Assembly (NCBI GenBank): GCA_046051225.1
Contig: JBJOOR010000007.1
Span: 114,467-178,466 of the forward strand
DNA length: 64,000 bases
Source of the DNA: CAIODY01 sp046051225
GTDB lineage: Bacteria > Bacteroidota > Bacteroidia > Chitinophagales > CAIODY01
Reading direction: 5' to 3'
A program made the translations under genes and the position numbers. The first letter of the stretch is position 1. Each line of letters starts with the position of its first letter. The notes beneath the pieces were generated by a model, which was given only the letters and a program-made list of their open reading frames with translations, was not told the origin of the DNA and did not search any database. This document shows, piece after piece, positions 44,875-54,264 of this stretch.

Positions 44875-47043
44875 TTAAATATTTATTTTTAAACTTAAGT
44901 TTATCACTCTGCCATCAATAGGAGCCCAAAGCGGCTTAAATTGTGGGTTTTGGATAGTACCTACATACAAACTTTCTTTTCTTGATTGGCGATAATCCAA
45001 TAAGTTTTCGGCATTTAAAACTAAGCTGCCAAATTTGAATTTCCGCTCAATCATATAAGCCAAAAACCAATAATTTTTTGCCTTTGATAAATCAGGTAGA
45101 TATTGATTGGCATTATAACTTGCTTCAATGCCTGTTCGCCATTTATCTTCAATTTCATAAGCCAAAGTAGTTGAAAATTTATCTTGCGGAACAAGCGTTA
45201 AAAAGGATGAAACCTGGTTTAATGTTTTTTTACCAATAGTATGATTGTATCCTACATAACATTCTATATCATCATATTTAAACCGAATATAAGTATCTGT
45301 TCCATCACTTTTTACCAACCCATCTGAATTATAAAAATGCAAAAAATTATTGCTTTGCAATTGCACAAACACAGCATCTTTTATTTGCGTATAATATAAT
45401 GCTTGATTGATTGTGATTAATATTTTTTTGAAATGGGTATGATAATTTATATCGGCATTTAAGCCAAATGAATTTTCGGGTTTGATGCCTTGTGTAGGCA
45501 TAGTAAATTGCGAAAAATAATATTCAGATGTTTGCTTGCTAAATAATGCTGGCGATTTATAGCCGCTACCACCGCCTATTCTAACCGATAATTTATTTTG
45601 CGGACGATATAAAATACTTAACCTTGGCAATACAAAATTGCCATATCTATTATGATTATCTAATCTTAAACCTAGTTCGGTAGATACTTTTTTGGTGATA
45701 GCAAAATCGTGTTGAATAAATGCTGAAAGCGTTGTGTATTGATAATTGAAGATTGAATCAAAGGCATTTTTTTGCTTGGTAAAATTTTCATTATTCATTG
45801 ATACGCCATAAACCAATTTATGTTTATTGTACTCTATAGCATCGCTTATTTCAACAAAATTTTGCAATTGATTGCCGCTAAAAGTAGTAGCCATTTGTAC
45901 AGTTGATTTATCATACATACTGCTTATTGCTTTAATATTTAGATGGTGATGATGAATAAAAAAATTAGATTTTACATCAACTGAAATTCTATTACTTCTG
46001 TTTTTTTCGATAAAAGAATGAGCAATATTTTCACCCACATTAATAGCTTCCATATCGCCACCAATTCTATTTTCATGAATAAAATTTAAACCCAATACAA
46101 TACTCGATTTTTTAGTAGGATATACAAAAAATTGAGGATGCACAACAGTTTGACGTAAATATGGCACATCCGATAAGCCATCTTTGTTTACATCAACTGC
46201 TTGCTGAAAATTTTGTGCAGCAAAAAAAGTGTAGCCCGTTTTTTTATTTCGTTTTGCTAAAAACAAATTCACATTGCTTTCTTTTAATGACGATTGATTT
46301 AATAACAAAGTACCCTGCAAACTATCAGTTGGTTGTTTCGAAACTAAATTAATTAAACCTGCAATAGCGCCACCACCATATAGTGTAGAGGCAGAGCCTT
46401 TTATTATTTCGGCTTGTTTTAAATCTAATGGAGGAATAGATAATAAACCAAAACTACCCGAAAAGCCTTCATACATAGGCAATCCATCACGAACCATTTG
46501 AGTATATTGCCCGTCTAAACCTTGCATACGTACTACCGAACTGCCATTAACAGCCGATGTTTGCTGAATATGAATAATAGATAAATCGCCTAATAAACTA
46601 GCAATATTGCCTGGCTTAATAGTGCTTTCTTCCACCATTTCTTCTTCGCCCAATACTTCTACTTTGGTTGCAATATCTTCAATTCTTGCATTGGTTCTAT
46701 TTGCCGAAATACGAACTTCGTTTAAATTATTTTGCTTTGATTTAATAAAAACTTTAATTGTTTTTATCGAATCATCATTCAATTTTAATACAATATTATT
46801 TTCCAATTTTTCGTACCCCACCATGCTTACTAATAATGTAAAATTCGGAATTGTATTGTTAGATAAAATGGCAACGCCTTGTTGGTTGGTAATTCCGCCC
46901 ATCTGATTTTCTTTTATCATTACATTGGCAAACTCAATAGGCAAAGTACTTTCGGCATCATACACTTTTACTATTATTTTTTTTTGTGCAAATATTGTAT
47001 TGGCAGTAATCAACAAAAAGAGTATTAAAATTATTTTTTTCAT
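44875..47043 (-). CDS. TonB-dependent outer-membrane receptor
   Basis: The 722-residue receptor has a signal peptide ending FAQKKIIVKVY, an N-terminal carboxypeptidase-regulatory-like domain (residues about 20-105: FANVMIKENQMGGITNQQGVA), a plug domain (about 125-235: VVRMQGLDGQYTQMVRDGLP, GSASTLYGGGAIAGLINLVS) and a barrel of about 480 residues. It imports a chelated metal or other small ligand with energy from TonB. The flanking PepSY-like proteins and a small Cys/His-containing protein suggest a metal, but the ligand cannot be read from sequence. Confidence 0.93.
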   Translation of the reverse strand: MKKIILILFLLITANTIFAQKKIIVKVYDAESTLPIEFANVMIKENQMGGITNQQGVAILSNNTIPNFTLLVSMVGYEKLENNIVLKLNDDSIKTIKVFIKSKQNNLNEVRISANRTNARIEDIATKVEVLGEEEMVEESTIKPGNIASLLGDLSIIHIQQTSAVNGSSVVRMQGLDGQYTQMVRDGLPMYEGFSGSFGLLSIPPLDLKQAEIIKGSASTLYGGGAIAGLINLVSKQPTDSLQGTLLLNQSSLKESNVNLFLAKRNKKTGYTFFAAQNFQQAVDVNKDGLSDVPYLRQTVVHPQFFVYPTKKSSIVLGLNFIHENRIGGDMEAINVGENIAHSFIEKNRSNRISVDVKSNFFIHHHHLNIKAISSMYDKSTVQMATTFSGNQLQNFVEISDAIEYNKHKLVYGVSMNNENFTKQKNAFDSIFNYQYTTLSAFIQHDFAITKKVSTELGLRLDNHNRYGNFVLPRLSILYRPQNKLSVRIGGGSGYKSPALFSKQTSEYYFSQFTMPTQGIKPENSFGLNADINYHTHFKKILITINQALYYTQIKDAVFVQLQSNNFLHFYNSDGLVKSDGTDTYIRFKYDDIECYVGYNHTIGKKTLNQVSSFLTLVPQDKFSTTLAYEIEDKWRTGIEASYNANQYLPDLSKAKNYWFLAYMIERKFKFGSLVLNAENLLDYRQSRKESLYVGTIQNPQFKPLWAPIDGRVINLSLKINI

Positions 47044-47059
47044 TTCATTATATGTTTAG

Positions 47060-47087
47060 AAATTGGGTAGCCATAGCTACCCAATTT
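47060..47087 (-). terminator. Hairpin between PepSY-like gene 2 and the TonB receptor
   Basis: AAATTGGGTAGC and GCTACCCAATTT form a perfect 12-bp stem with a 4-base loop. It sits within the operon and has only a short T tract on the minus strand, so it may act as a partial terminator that lowers receptor expression. Confidence 0.65.
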
Positions 47088-47100
47088 TAGTGTTTAAATG

Positions 47101-47517
47101 CTATTTAATTATATTTCCTGATTCATCAAATAAATAATCGGTTCCACCTACTTCGGCTTCATACTTTTTTTTGCCATTTGCTTCGGTAATGATGGATGCT
47201 TCTTTTATCTTTTTGCCTTTCATATTTTTAGAAACATATTCAATTACTGCTTTTGGAAGTTGATGAATAGCAATTTCAACTTCTGTTTCTATGATAGTTC
47301 CATCGGCTTTAAATAATACCGAATGTTCAACACCATTTTCATCATATTCGGCTTCGTAGTTGCCATTTTCCATTTCCCATTTTGCTTTTTTTATATGAGC
47401 ATATTTTAAATGAAAAACCTTACTTACTGATGCTGGAACTTTTTTTGAAGAAATTTTTTGTGCACACAAAGTGCCTGTTGCTAATACAGCTATTAGCATG
47501 AATATTATATATTTCAT
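47101..47517 (-). CDS. PepSY-like (DUF2874) secreted protein 2
   Basis: The 138-residue protein has a signal peptide ending GTLCAQKIS. Its repeats AKWEMENGNYEAEYDENGVE and KGKKIKEASIITEANGKKKY align with the paralogue at 43674-44102 along the whole length. It is periplasmic, second in the minus-strand run, and followed by a hairpin before the receptor gene. The two paralogues flank the receptor, which points to a shared ligand or partner. Confidence 0.86.
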   Translation of the reverse strand: MKYIIFMLIAVLATGTLCAQKISSKKVPASVSKVFHLKYAHIKKAKWEMENGNYEAEYDENGVEHSVLFKADGTIIETEVEIAIHQLPKAVIEYVSKNMKGKKIKEASIITEANGKKKYEAEVGGTDYLFDESGNIIK

Positions 47518-47606
47518 GATTTATTTTTTATAATTTATTGTAATTTATTGCATTGTAATACAAACAACCCAATTAAAAAATTGAGTTGGAATGTTAAATA
47601 AAGATA

Positions 47607-48005
47607 TTAACTACAACAAGCTATTGGAGGGCGAAAAATTTTTATTAAAAAATCGGTTGTAGTAAAATTATCAATAAAAATAGATTGAACTATTGGAACG
47701 CTTTTTTTAATACTAAACGAGAAAAATAAAACAGGCGTATGAAAATTTAATTGCTGAATAGAATGATTTATTGGATTAGTTTGATGAGGTTTTTCGCCAT
47801 CTTCATGAATTTCGAATACGGTATCAAAATTCAATAAATGGTCGGTTATAAAATCAAACACATCTAATTCTGCATCTTCGGTGGCTTTGCAATGCTGATA
47901 CATTTTTGGCAAATCGGCTAGCATGGAATAATCGCCCATTGGCAAACATAAATTGCCAAAAAGATGATACGCTAATACTATACATGCAAAAAATTTTGCC
48001 ATCAT
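47607..48005 (-). CDS. Small protein of unknown function, first gene of the TonB receptor operon
   Basis: The 132-residue protein has a hydrophobic N-terminus (FACIVLAYHLFGNLCLPMG), a central acidic part with His and Cys (MYQHCKATEDAELDVFDFIT, then FEIHEDGEKPHQ) and a C-terminal IFRPPIACCS. This build, with a signal-like start and a PPIA-type end, recurs in small Bacteroidota proteins beside TonB receptors and metal genes, but has no named function that I recognise. Potential metal ligands fit a role in metal handling; this is inference. Confidence 0.7.
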   Translation of the reverse strand: MMAKFFACIVLAYHLFGNLCLPMGDYSMLADLPKMYQHCKATEDAELDVFDFITDHLLNFDTVFEIHEDGEKPHQTNPINHSIQQLNFHTPVLFFSFSIKKSVPIVQSIFIDNFTTTDFLIKIFRPPIACCS

Positions 48006-48074
48006 TATATTACGAAATTAAACAATTAAATTTTCCTCAATTAATTAAGATGTTAATTGTGTGGTAAACAATTC

Positions 48075-51000
48075 TTATTCCTTCACAAATTTACCATTCA
48101 TCACATTTCCATTTTTATCTGTTGCCTTTATAAAATACACACCACTTGGCAAGTGGTCAGTATTCAGTTGATAATTATCAGTAGTAAGTTTTTCAGCTAC
48201 TATATTTTGTTGCTGACCCAATAGATTAGTTACCACTATTGTATTACTCATTAACCATTTACCATTAATCGTTAACCACTCATTCACAGGATTTGGATAA
48301 ATACTAAAATGATTATCGTGGGTTAGATTAGCCACAATGCCCAATGAAATTGGATTTTTTATATTAATAGTAAACCCAGCATGTTTAATAATATGCCCTT
48401 GATAATCTTTACCTATCACATGGCAATAATTACAAGTATCACCAATAGCGGTAACAATTTGTAAGCATACCGTATAAGTGGTATCAACAGTATAAACATG
48501 CGTTGGTGTGGCTGATGTTGAAGTAGTACCATCTCCAAAATTCCAAAGATAACTTGTGGCTAATAAAGCCGTTAAAGTATCTACCGTTACAATAAATGAA
48601 TTATTTATAGAATCATAATTGGTAGAATAGTGAGCAAAGCAATATGGATTAAAATTATAACAAGCAGATGTGTCAGCGCAACCGCCCCCATATACGATTA
48701 CTGCATATGAGCCTGAAGTAGTGGGAATAAAAGTTTGATAGTTTGCATTTTGAATAAAACTAAAATCTTGGCAATTTATCCATTGATAATATGAAATATT
48801 GTTTGAAGAATTGTTTGCTGTTAATGTTGAAAAATTTCCCGTAATGAAAGTTTTAGGCAATGATTTTGTTAGCACTAATGTGTCCAGAATAATACAACTA
48901 CCAACTCTAATTGTATCAAGGTATGTCCCAATCTGATTATAATTAATACCATTATAATAAAAATATTGACCTGGACAAATTCCTATGTATGTAGTTTGAG
49001 TTGTAGGCGCTATGTACAAACTTAAAAGTACAATTGTATCACAACCATTCGTAGTAGAAGATATGGTATCTAAATATACTCCACTGGAAGTTAAATTTGT
49101 ACCATTAAAAAAATATGGAGTAGAATTGCAAGTGGTAGCAGAAATGAACTTAAAATAATAAATAAAACTAAGATTAATCGTTGTGATTGAATCACAGCCA
49201 AATAAAGATTTTACAGTATCTAAATATGTACCTGTGTTATTGTATGATCTACCATGATAATTATATGTTGAGCCTCCACAAACAGTTTGATAGATAGTAT
49301 TATTAAAAGTAGTTGCTATTTTTACGGTATGTGTATTAGTTCCAATACATCCGTTATCATCAATGATTACAGAGTAAATTTTATTTGAACTAATAGTATC
49401 TAAAATAGTACTATTTGAAGATGAAATACTAATAGGAATCGAGTTCCAAGAATAACTAACATTACTTGCAAATTGCCCACCATTGCAAAATGTAAATGTT
49501 AAATCAGGCCTTTCATTCGATAAGATTGCATAATCTGTAAAATGTGGATCACAACCATTCAATATATTACTATTTGAAGGGCAATAATTACAAAACCCGT
49601 AACTTGCCATTGATGATTTTGCAACAACATCGCTATTTACAGAGCTATTAAAACCATTATCAAAACATATTTCAACTAATAAATTTGTCGTTCCATTCCA
49701 TGAATAAGGGGTGCTTAAAATGAAATTATTCATTCCAACAAACGATGTATAAGAATTTGAAGAATATACCAATGTCAAAATTGAGCTTGTGTCAATTGTT
49801 TGTGGAAGTAGGAGTAATGGGGAAATACATCCAATTTTAATACTAAAACCTTGAAATGGAAGATTGCTATATTTAGTAATAACATTCCATGCAACTTGAG
49901 AAATAACCCCTCCATAAAATCCAGCTGAATTTAATTCAGCTTTTGTATATATCATTTGAACTTTTGCCCTGAAACAACCTCCATTAAAAATGCTAGGATT
50001 ACTAGCTAATGAAGTAGCATTATTCTGACCAATTGTTGTTTGATTAGTGGAAGAACAATTTACTAAAGATGCCCCACTAACAGAAGGAATGTTGTTTATT
50101 GTTAATGCAATAGGTTGATTAATACAAACTGAATCAACACCAATAATCGAAAAATTAGGTACCATTGCTTTTACATAAACCTGTATTATAGCAGTAGTAG
50201 CACAATTTGTATCGGTAGATGGCGGTGTGGCAATTAATTGAATAGTATGATTGCCTGTTGTTTTGTATTTTAATATTATAGGTAGGCAAGCACTCAAATT
50301 GCCCGATACTACTATTGCATTGGGGTCTATTACCCATTGATAAGTATAGCCTGCTATGGATGGGCTTATAGGATATATAGTAGTGGTATCGCCTAAGCCA
50401 CAAATAGAATCTTTTGTAAATTTAATGATAGAAATAGGAGCAATTCTATTAATATTAATAGTTTGGCAAATGGTATCGGCTAAGCAATTAATATTAGAAT
50501 GAGCAATTAAGCAAACTGTATAATTACCCATTGCCGAATAAATATGAGTTGCATTTTGTATACTATCTGTATTCGGATTATTTGCTGTAGCATTTATATC
50601 GCCAAAATTCCAAGCCCATTTATTAATGTAGGCACCCGAAATAGTAGTATATGAATTATCAATAAAATGAGCAGCACTATTTACACAATATGATGTAGGA
50701 TAATTAAAATTGGCTACTGCTGATGGACTAGGGTTGTATCTTACTAATGCCGTATCCATGCACCCCCAATTATTAAATGGTGTAAGTACACAATAATGCA
50801 ATGAGGTATCAATTGGCGTAGTAGAAATAGTTAAGGTATCATTTGTGCTTAATAAATTTGTAAAACTCGAATCGTACCATTGATAAGCACTATAACCGCC
50901 TGGAGCAACTAATTGTGGAATATTAGATGATGTACAATTAGCAGTTTGAATTATTTTAGAACTATTGCAATTATCAGGTAAATCTACATAAGCATATCCA

Positions 51001-51695
51001 AAGTGACCACCTTGAGCACAATCGAAAGCATCAAATTGTACATAAATGGTTTTGCCAGATAAACCTGAAAAATTAAGGGTTGAAGCTGCCCAATTTTTAT
51101 AATAAATAGAGTCGAACATGCCCCCTGATGCAACAGTACTATAATTAAATCCAGGTAATTTGCCAGATGGTGGTTGTACTATTAAAAAATTAGAACCCAA
51201 ATTAACAGCTAAGTTGGTGGCAGAATCAATAATAGTAACCTTAAAACCTGGCTGTGCTTCAAAGGAATGCTTTGGATTTTGGAATACTAATGCATAGTAA
51301 AAAGTTAGTTTATAATGGCTATTGTTAATTGGAACATTTACTTTATATCTCATTCTTGCACATACAGCCCCTACTTGGTCATCGCCTAATCTAACCGAAA
51401 AATGATTGCCATTAATATAATTACAAACTGTTGGAAATTTACCAAAAGTATCTAAGCCCGAAGATTTAAGAACGTGTTGAGTTGCACTTGGTCCTGTTAG
51501 CGTAGAAGGATAAGTAAGTATGGCAGGATTGCCAGTTGTACCTTGTGTAACATTTCCTACATTACAAAGCCAATAATTAAAACTACCATTTTCAAAATTA
51601 ATATTGGGTGGGCAATAGGTTTGTTGCGCCTTTGCGGATATTGACGATAAAAAAATAACTGCAATTAGAAAGATTAGTACATGTATTTTTTTCAT
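48075..51695 (-). CDS. Large T9SS-secreted PKD-domain protein, adhesin-like
   Basis: The 1206-residue protein has a signal peptide ending SSISAKAQQT (about residue 24). An N-terminal domain of about 220 residues (CPPNINFENGSFNYWLCNVG, FDAFDCAQGGHFGYAYVDLP) is followed by PKD-type domains (NKWAWNFGDINATANNPNTD near 365, and LWNFGDGTTSTSATPTHVYT near 1090), internal repeats of the form YNNTGTYLDTVKSLFGCDSI (about 835-950), and a T9SS sorting domain (FSIYPNPVNEWLT, LPSGVYFIKATDKNG). It should be displayed on the surface. It has a strong promoter of its own. Confidence 0.9.
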   Translation of the reverse strand: MKKIHVLIFLIAVIFLSSISAKAQQTYCPPNINFENGSFNYWLCNVGNVTQGTTGNPAILTYPSTLTGPSATQHVLKSSGLDTFGKFPTVCNYINGNHFSVRLGDDQVGAVCARMRYKVNVPINNSHYKLTFYYALVFQNPKHSFEAQPGFKVTIIDSATNLAVNLGSNFLIVQPPSGKLPGFNYSTVASGGMFDSIYYKNWAASTLNFSGLSGKTIYVQFDAFDCAQGGHFGYAYVDLPDNCNSSKIIQTANCTSSNIPQLVAPGGYSAYQWYDSSFTNLLSTNDTLTISTTPIDTSLHYCVLTPFNNWGCMDTALVRYNPSPSAVANFNYPTSYCVNSAAHFIDNSYTTISGAYINKWAWNFGDINATANNPNTDSIQNATHIYSAMGNYTVCLIAHSNINCLADTICQTININRIAPISIIKFTKDSICGLGDTTTIYPISPSIAGYTYQWVIDPNAIVVSGNLSACLPIILKYKTTGNHTIQLIATPPSTDTNCATTAIIQVYVKAMVPNFSIIGVDSVCINQPIALTINNIPSVSGASLVNCSSTNQTTIGQNNATSLASNPSIFNGGCFRAKVQMIYTKAELNSAGFYGGVISQVAWNVITKYSNLPFQGFSIKIGCISPLLLLPQTIDTSSILTLVYSSNSYTSFVGMNNFILSTPYSWNGTTNLLVEICFDNGFNSSVNSDVVAKSSMASYGFCNYCPSNSNILNGCDPHFTDYAILSNERPDLTFTFCNGGQFASNVSYSWNSIPISISSSNSTILDTISSNKIYSVIIDDNGCIGTNTHTVKIATTFNNTIYQTVCGGSTYNYHGRSYNNTGTYLDTVKSLFGCDSITTINLSFIYYFKFISATTCNSTPYFFNGTNLTSSGVYLDTISSTTNGCDTIVLLSLYIAPTTQTTYIGICPGQYFYYNGINYNQIGTYLDTIRVGSCIILDTLVLTKSLPKTFITGNFSTLTANNSSNNISYYQWINCQDFSFIQNANYQTFIPTTSGSYAVIVYGGGCADTSACYNFNPYCFAHYSTNYDSINNSFIVTVDTLTALLATSYLWNFGDGTTSTSATPTHVYTVDTTYTVCLQIVTAIGDTCNYCHVIGKDYQGHIIKHAGFTINIKNPISLGIVANLTHDNHFSIYPNPVNEWLTINGKWLMSNTIVVTNLLGQQQNIVAEKLTTDNYQLNTDHLPSGVYFIKATDKNGNVMNGKFVKE

Positions 51696-51717
51696 AAGTA
51701 ATTAAATTTATTATTTT

Positions 51718-51748
51718 CAAATATATGATACATTTTTGTTAAATCAAA
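51718..51748 (-). promoter_or_regulatory. Promoter of the 1206-residue protein (-33 TTTG, 19 bp, -7 TATATTTG)
   Basis: On the minus strand TTTG (51745-51748) and TATATTTG (51718-51725) are separated by 19 bp, a full match to the Bacteroidota consensus, 22 bp before the start codon. Confidence 0.78.
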
Positions 51749-51780
51749 AAATAATAATCTCATTTAAACCATAACTATTA

Positions 51781-51824
51781 TTCATAAAAAAAGCCGATTC
51801 AAATGAATCGGCTTTTTTTATGAA
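51781..51824 (-). terminator. Terminator of the aldehyde dehydrogenase gene (AGCCGATTC family, copy 3)
   Basis: A 21-bp perfect stem (51781-51801 with 51804-51824) containing AAAGCCGATTCA and its complement, with A and T runs, follows the dehydrogenase stop on the minus strand. Confidence 0.85.
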
Positions 51825-51836
51825 TGAACTACTTTT

Positions 51837-53369
51837 TTACAAATCAAATTTTATTCCTTGTGCCAATGGCAATTGATTACCATAATTAATAGTATTAGTT
51901 TGTCGGCGCATGTATGCTTTCCAGCTATCAGAACCACTTTCACGACCACCGCCTGTTTCTTTTTCGCCGCCAAATGCACCACCAATTTCTGCGCCGCTTG
52001 TGCCAATGTTTACGTTTGCAATGCCACAATCGCTTCCATTATTACTCAAAAATAATTCTGCTTCTTTCAAACTGTTGGTGAACACAGCACTCGAAAGCCC
52101 TTGCGGAACACCATTTTGCAGCGCAATCGCTTCTTCCATCGTTTTATATTGCATGATGTAAAGTATCGGTGCAAAAGTTTCATGCTGCACAATCTTAAAA
52201 TGATTTTCTGCTTCGATAATACAAGGCTTAACATAACAACCGCTTTCAAAGCCGCTGCCAGTTAATACTCCGCCTTCTACAATAATTTTTCCGCCTTCTT
52301 TTTTTGCCGCATCAATGGCTTGCAAATAGCCATCCACAGCCATTTTATCAATCAACGGGCCTACATGATTTGTTTCATCTAATGGATTTCCAATTTTCAA
52401 TTGCGAATAAGCTTTTGCTAAAACTTCCTTTGTTTTTTCATAAATAGATTCATGCACAATTAATCTTCGAGTAGTCGTACAACGCTGACCAGCTGTGCCA
52501 CAAGCACCGAACACCACACCTGTTAACACCATTTTTAAATCAGCATGTTCGGAAACTATAATGGCATTGTTGCCGCCTAACTCTAACAAACTTTTTCCCA
52601 ATCTTGCACCAACAGCAGCACCAACGGCTTTGCCCATTCGTGTTGAACCTGTTGCACTTACTAAAGGCATACGAACATCAGCCGACATTTTTTCGCCAAT
52701 ATTTCTTTCGCCAACTATTAAACATGAAACGCCTTCGGGTACATTGTTTTTCTTTAATACTTCAGCAATAATATTCTGACAAGCAATAGCACTTAATGGC
52801 GTCTTTTCGCTTGGCTTCCAAACACACACATCGCCACAAACCCAAGCTAACATTGCATTCCAACTCCACACTGCAACCGGAAAATTAAACGCAGAAATAA
52901 TTCCTACAATTCCAATAGGATGCCATTGCTCATACATTCTATGATTTGGGCGTTCGCTGTGCATCGTTAATCCATATAATTGACGACTCAAACCAACTGC
53001 AAAATCGCAGATGTCAATCATTTCTTGCACTTCGCCCAATCCTTCTTGATAGCTTTTTCCCATTTCATAACTCACCAATGCACCTAAATTATTTTTCTGA
53101 ACTCTTAAGGCATCGCCCATTTGACGAATGATTTCGCCACGTTTGGGCGATGGCATATTTCGCCAAATTTTATAAGCTTCTTGTGCCGATACAATTACTT
53201 TTTCATAATCAGCATCGGATGCTGATGTGCATGAGGCAATTAATTTTCCATCAACAGGCGAATAAGAATTGATGATAGCGGCTTCGCCTTTCAACCAATT
53301 TAAACCTGTTGAAACGCCGCTGTTGCTGGCTTTAATGCCTAATTCGGCTAATATTTTTTGAATATCCAT
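51837..53369 (-). CDS. Aldehyde dehydrogenase, ALDH7 (aminoadipate-semialdehyde dehydrogenase) type
   Basis: The 510-residue NAD-dependent enzyme oxidises an aldehyde, in this subfamily typically alpha-aminoadipate semialdehyde from lysine breakdown. It has the cofactor-site stretch GIISAFNFPVAVWSWN, WKPSEKTPL, the Glu in LLELGGNNAII and the catalytic Cys in GACGTAGQRCTTTRR (about residue 300). The ending GGEKETGGGRESGSDSWKAYMRRQT is typical of ALDH7. No other lysine-catabolic gene is near. A -7 box TACATTTG on the minus strand (53396-53403) precedes the start by 26 bp. Confidence 0.93.
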   Translation of the reverse strand: MDIQKILAELGIKASNSGVSTGLNWLKGEAAIINSYSPVDGKLIASCTSASDADYEKVIVSAQEAYKIWRNMPSPKRGEIIRQMGDALRVQKNNLGALVSYEMGKSYQEGLGEVQEMIDICDFAVGLSRQLYGLTMHSERPNHRMYEQWHPIGIVGIISAFNFPVAVWSWNAMLAWVCGDVCVWKPSEKTPLSAIACQNIIAEVLKKNNVPEGVSCLIVGERNIGEKMSADVRMPLVSATGSTRMGKAVGAAVGARLGKSLLELGGNNAIIVSEHADLKMVLTGVVFGACGTAGQRCTTTRRLIVHESIYEKTKEVLAKAYSQLKIGNPLDETNHVGPLIDKMAVDGYLQAIDAAKKEGGKIIVEGGVLTGSGFESGCYVKPCIIEAENHFKIVQHETFAPILYIMQYKTMEEAIALQNGVPQGLSSAVFTNSLKEAELFLSNNGSDCGIANVNIGTSGAEIGGAFGGEKETGGGRESGSDSWKAYMRRQTNTINYGNQLPLAQGIKFDL

Positions 53370-53418
53370 AAATTTATTTTATTAAAAAAAGAGGGCAAAT
53401 GTAAAAAAGAAAATACGA

Positions 53419-53844
53419 TTATTGTTTTACATACATATTATAGTTGCAAGTATCACAACCATAATTTAGATACAAAGTATCGGTGCCTTTAAAATGTATA
53501 TACTCGGTGGTATGTGCTTCGCTCCAATAAAATGTGCGATGTTTGTAAACAATTGTGAAAACAGAATTTGAAAACGAACCATTAGAAGTAGAAAAAGTAT
53601 AGTTCAATTTTTCTTGTCGGCTTTTATTTTTATATTCTTCAAATACACCTTTAGAAGTATAAATTCTGTACACATCATTGCCCGAAGAAGCAGGCGTACT
53701 ATATCCTCCTGATTGTTCGAAAGATTTTACCCATGTCCATTTGCCAAATAAATTTTTTAATGAATCATCGGGTACGGCTATCTTTTTGCGACACGATGAA
53801 AACACTACAATTATAAGAATAAGGGTGCAATAAATTTTGTTCAT
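53419..53844 (-). CDS. Small lipocalin-like lipoprotein
   Basis: The 141-residue protein has a lipobox FSSC18. The mature part opens LKNLFGKWTWVKSFEQSGG, a pattern seen in lipocalin-like lipoproteins of Bacteroidota, and continues with short beta strands to a CDTCNYNMYVKQ end where two Cys could pair. It is upstream of the dehydrogenase on the same strand, but the dehydrogenase has its own -7 box. Function unknown. Confidence 0.75.
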   Translation of the reverse strand: MNKIYCTLILIIVVFSSCRKKIAVPDDSLKNLFGKWTWVKSFEQSGGYSTPASSGNDVYRIYTSKGVFEEYKNKSRQEKLNYTFSTSNGSFSNSVFTIVYKHRTFYWSEAHTTEYIHFKGTDTLYLNYGCDTCNYNMYVKQ

Positions 53845-53917
53845 ACTTATAAGTATTTAAATTTAAGAACTTAAAAATAGAAAAAAAATAAAGCAGTTAG
53901 TATTTTTGACAAATAAA

Positions 53918-54253
53918 ATGAAAAAATATTTTTTACTTCTTATCTCGTATTTGGTTATTTCGTGTCATCATCAATCGCCAAAATTAATTGCCGATGATGG
54001 CATTATACAGAAAGATACCATGATTAAATTATTGGCTGATATGCACTTGGCAGATGCCGCTGTGCAAGATTTGAAGTTGAATACCGATTCGTCGAAACAG
54101 ATTTATAAAATGTATTATCAACAAATATTTAATAGATATAAAACCAATACAAAGCAGTTTAAAATATCGTTGCAATTCTATACTCAACATCCTGATGAAA
54201 TGGATATGATGTATGAAAAAGTAATTGAAGAAATAGGTGCAAAAACAAACTAA
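53918..54253 (+). CDS. DUF4296 lipoprotein
   Basis: From the ATG at 53918 the protein has 111 residues with a lipobox VISC16. The mature part MIKLLADMHLADAAVQDLKL and YYQQIFNRYKTNTKQFKISL fits the helical DUF4296 domain, a Bacteroidota-only family without known role. A -7-like box TATTTTTG ends only 9 bp before the ATG, so the message may have almost no leader. An in-frame TTG at 53906 lies inside that box and was rejected. The CoA-transferase subunit A gene follows 11 bp downstream. Confidence 0.85.
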   Translation: MKKYFLLLISYLVISCHHQSPKLIADDGIIQKDTMIKLLADMHLADAAVQDLKLNTDSSKQIYKMYYQQIFNRYKTNTKQFKISLQFYTQHPDEMDMMYEKVIEEIGAKTN

Positions 54254-54264
54254 AAAAAATTAAC

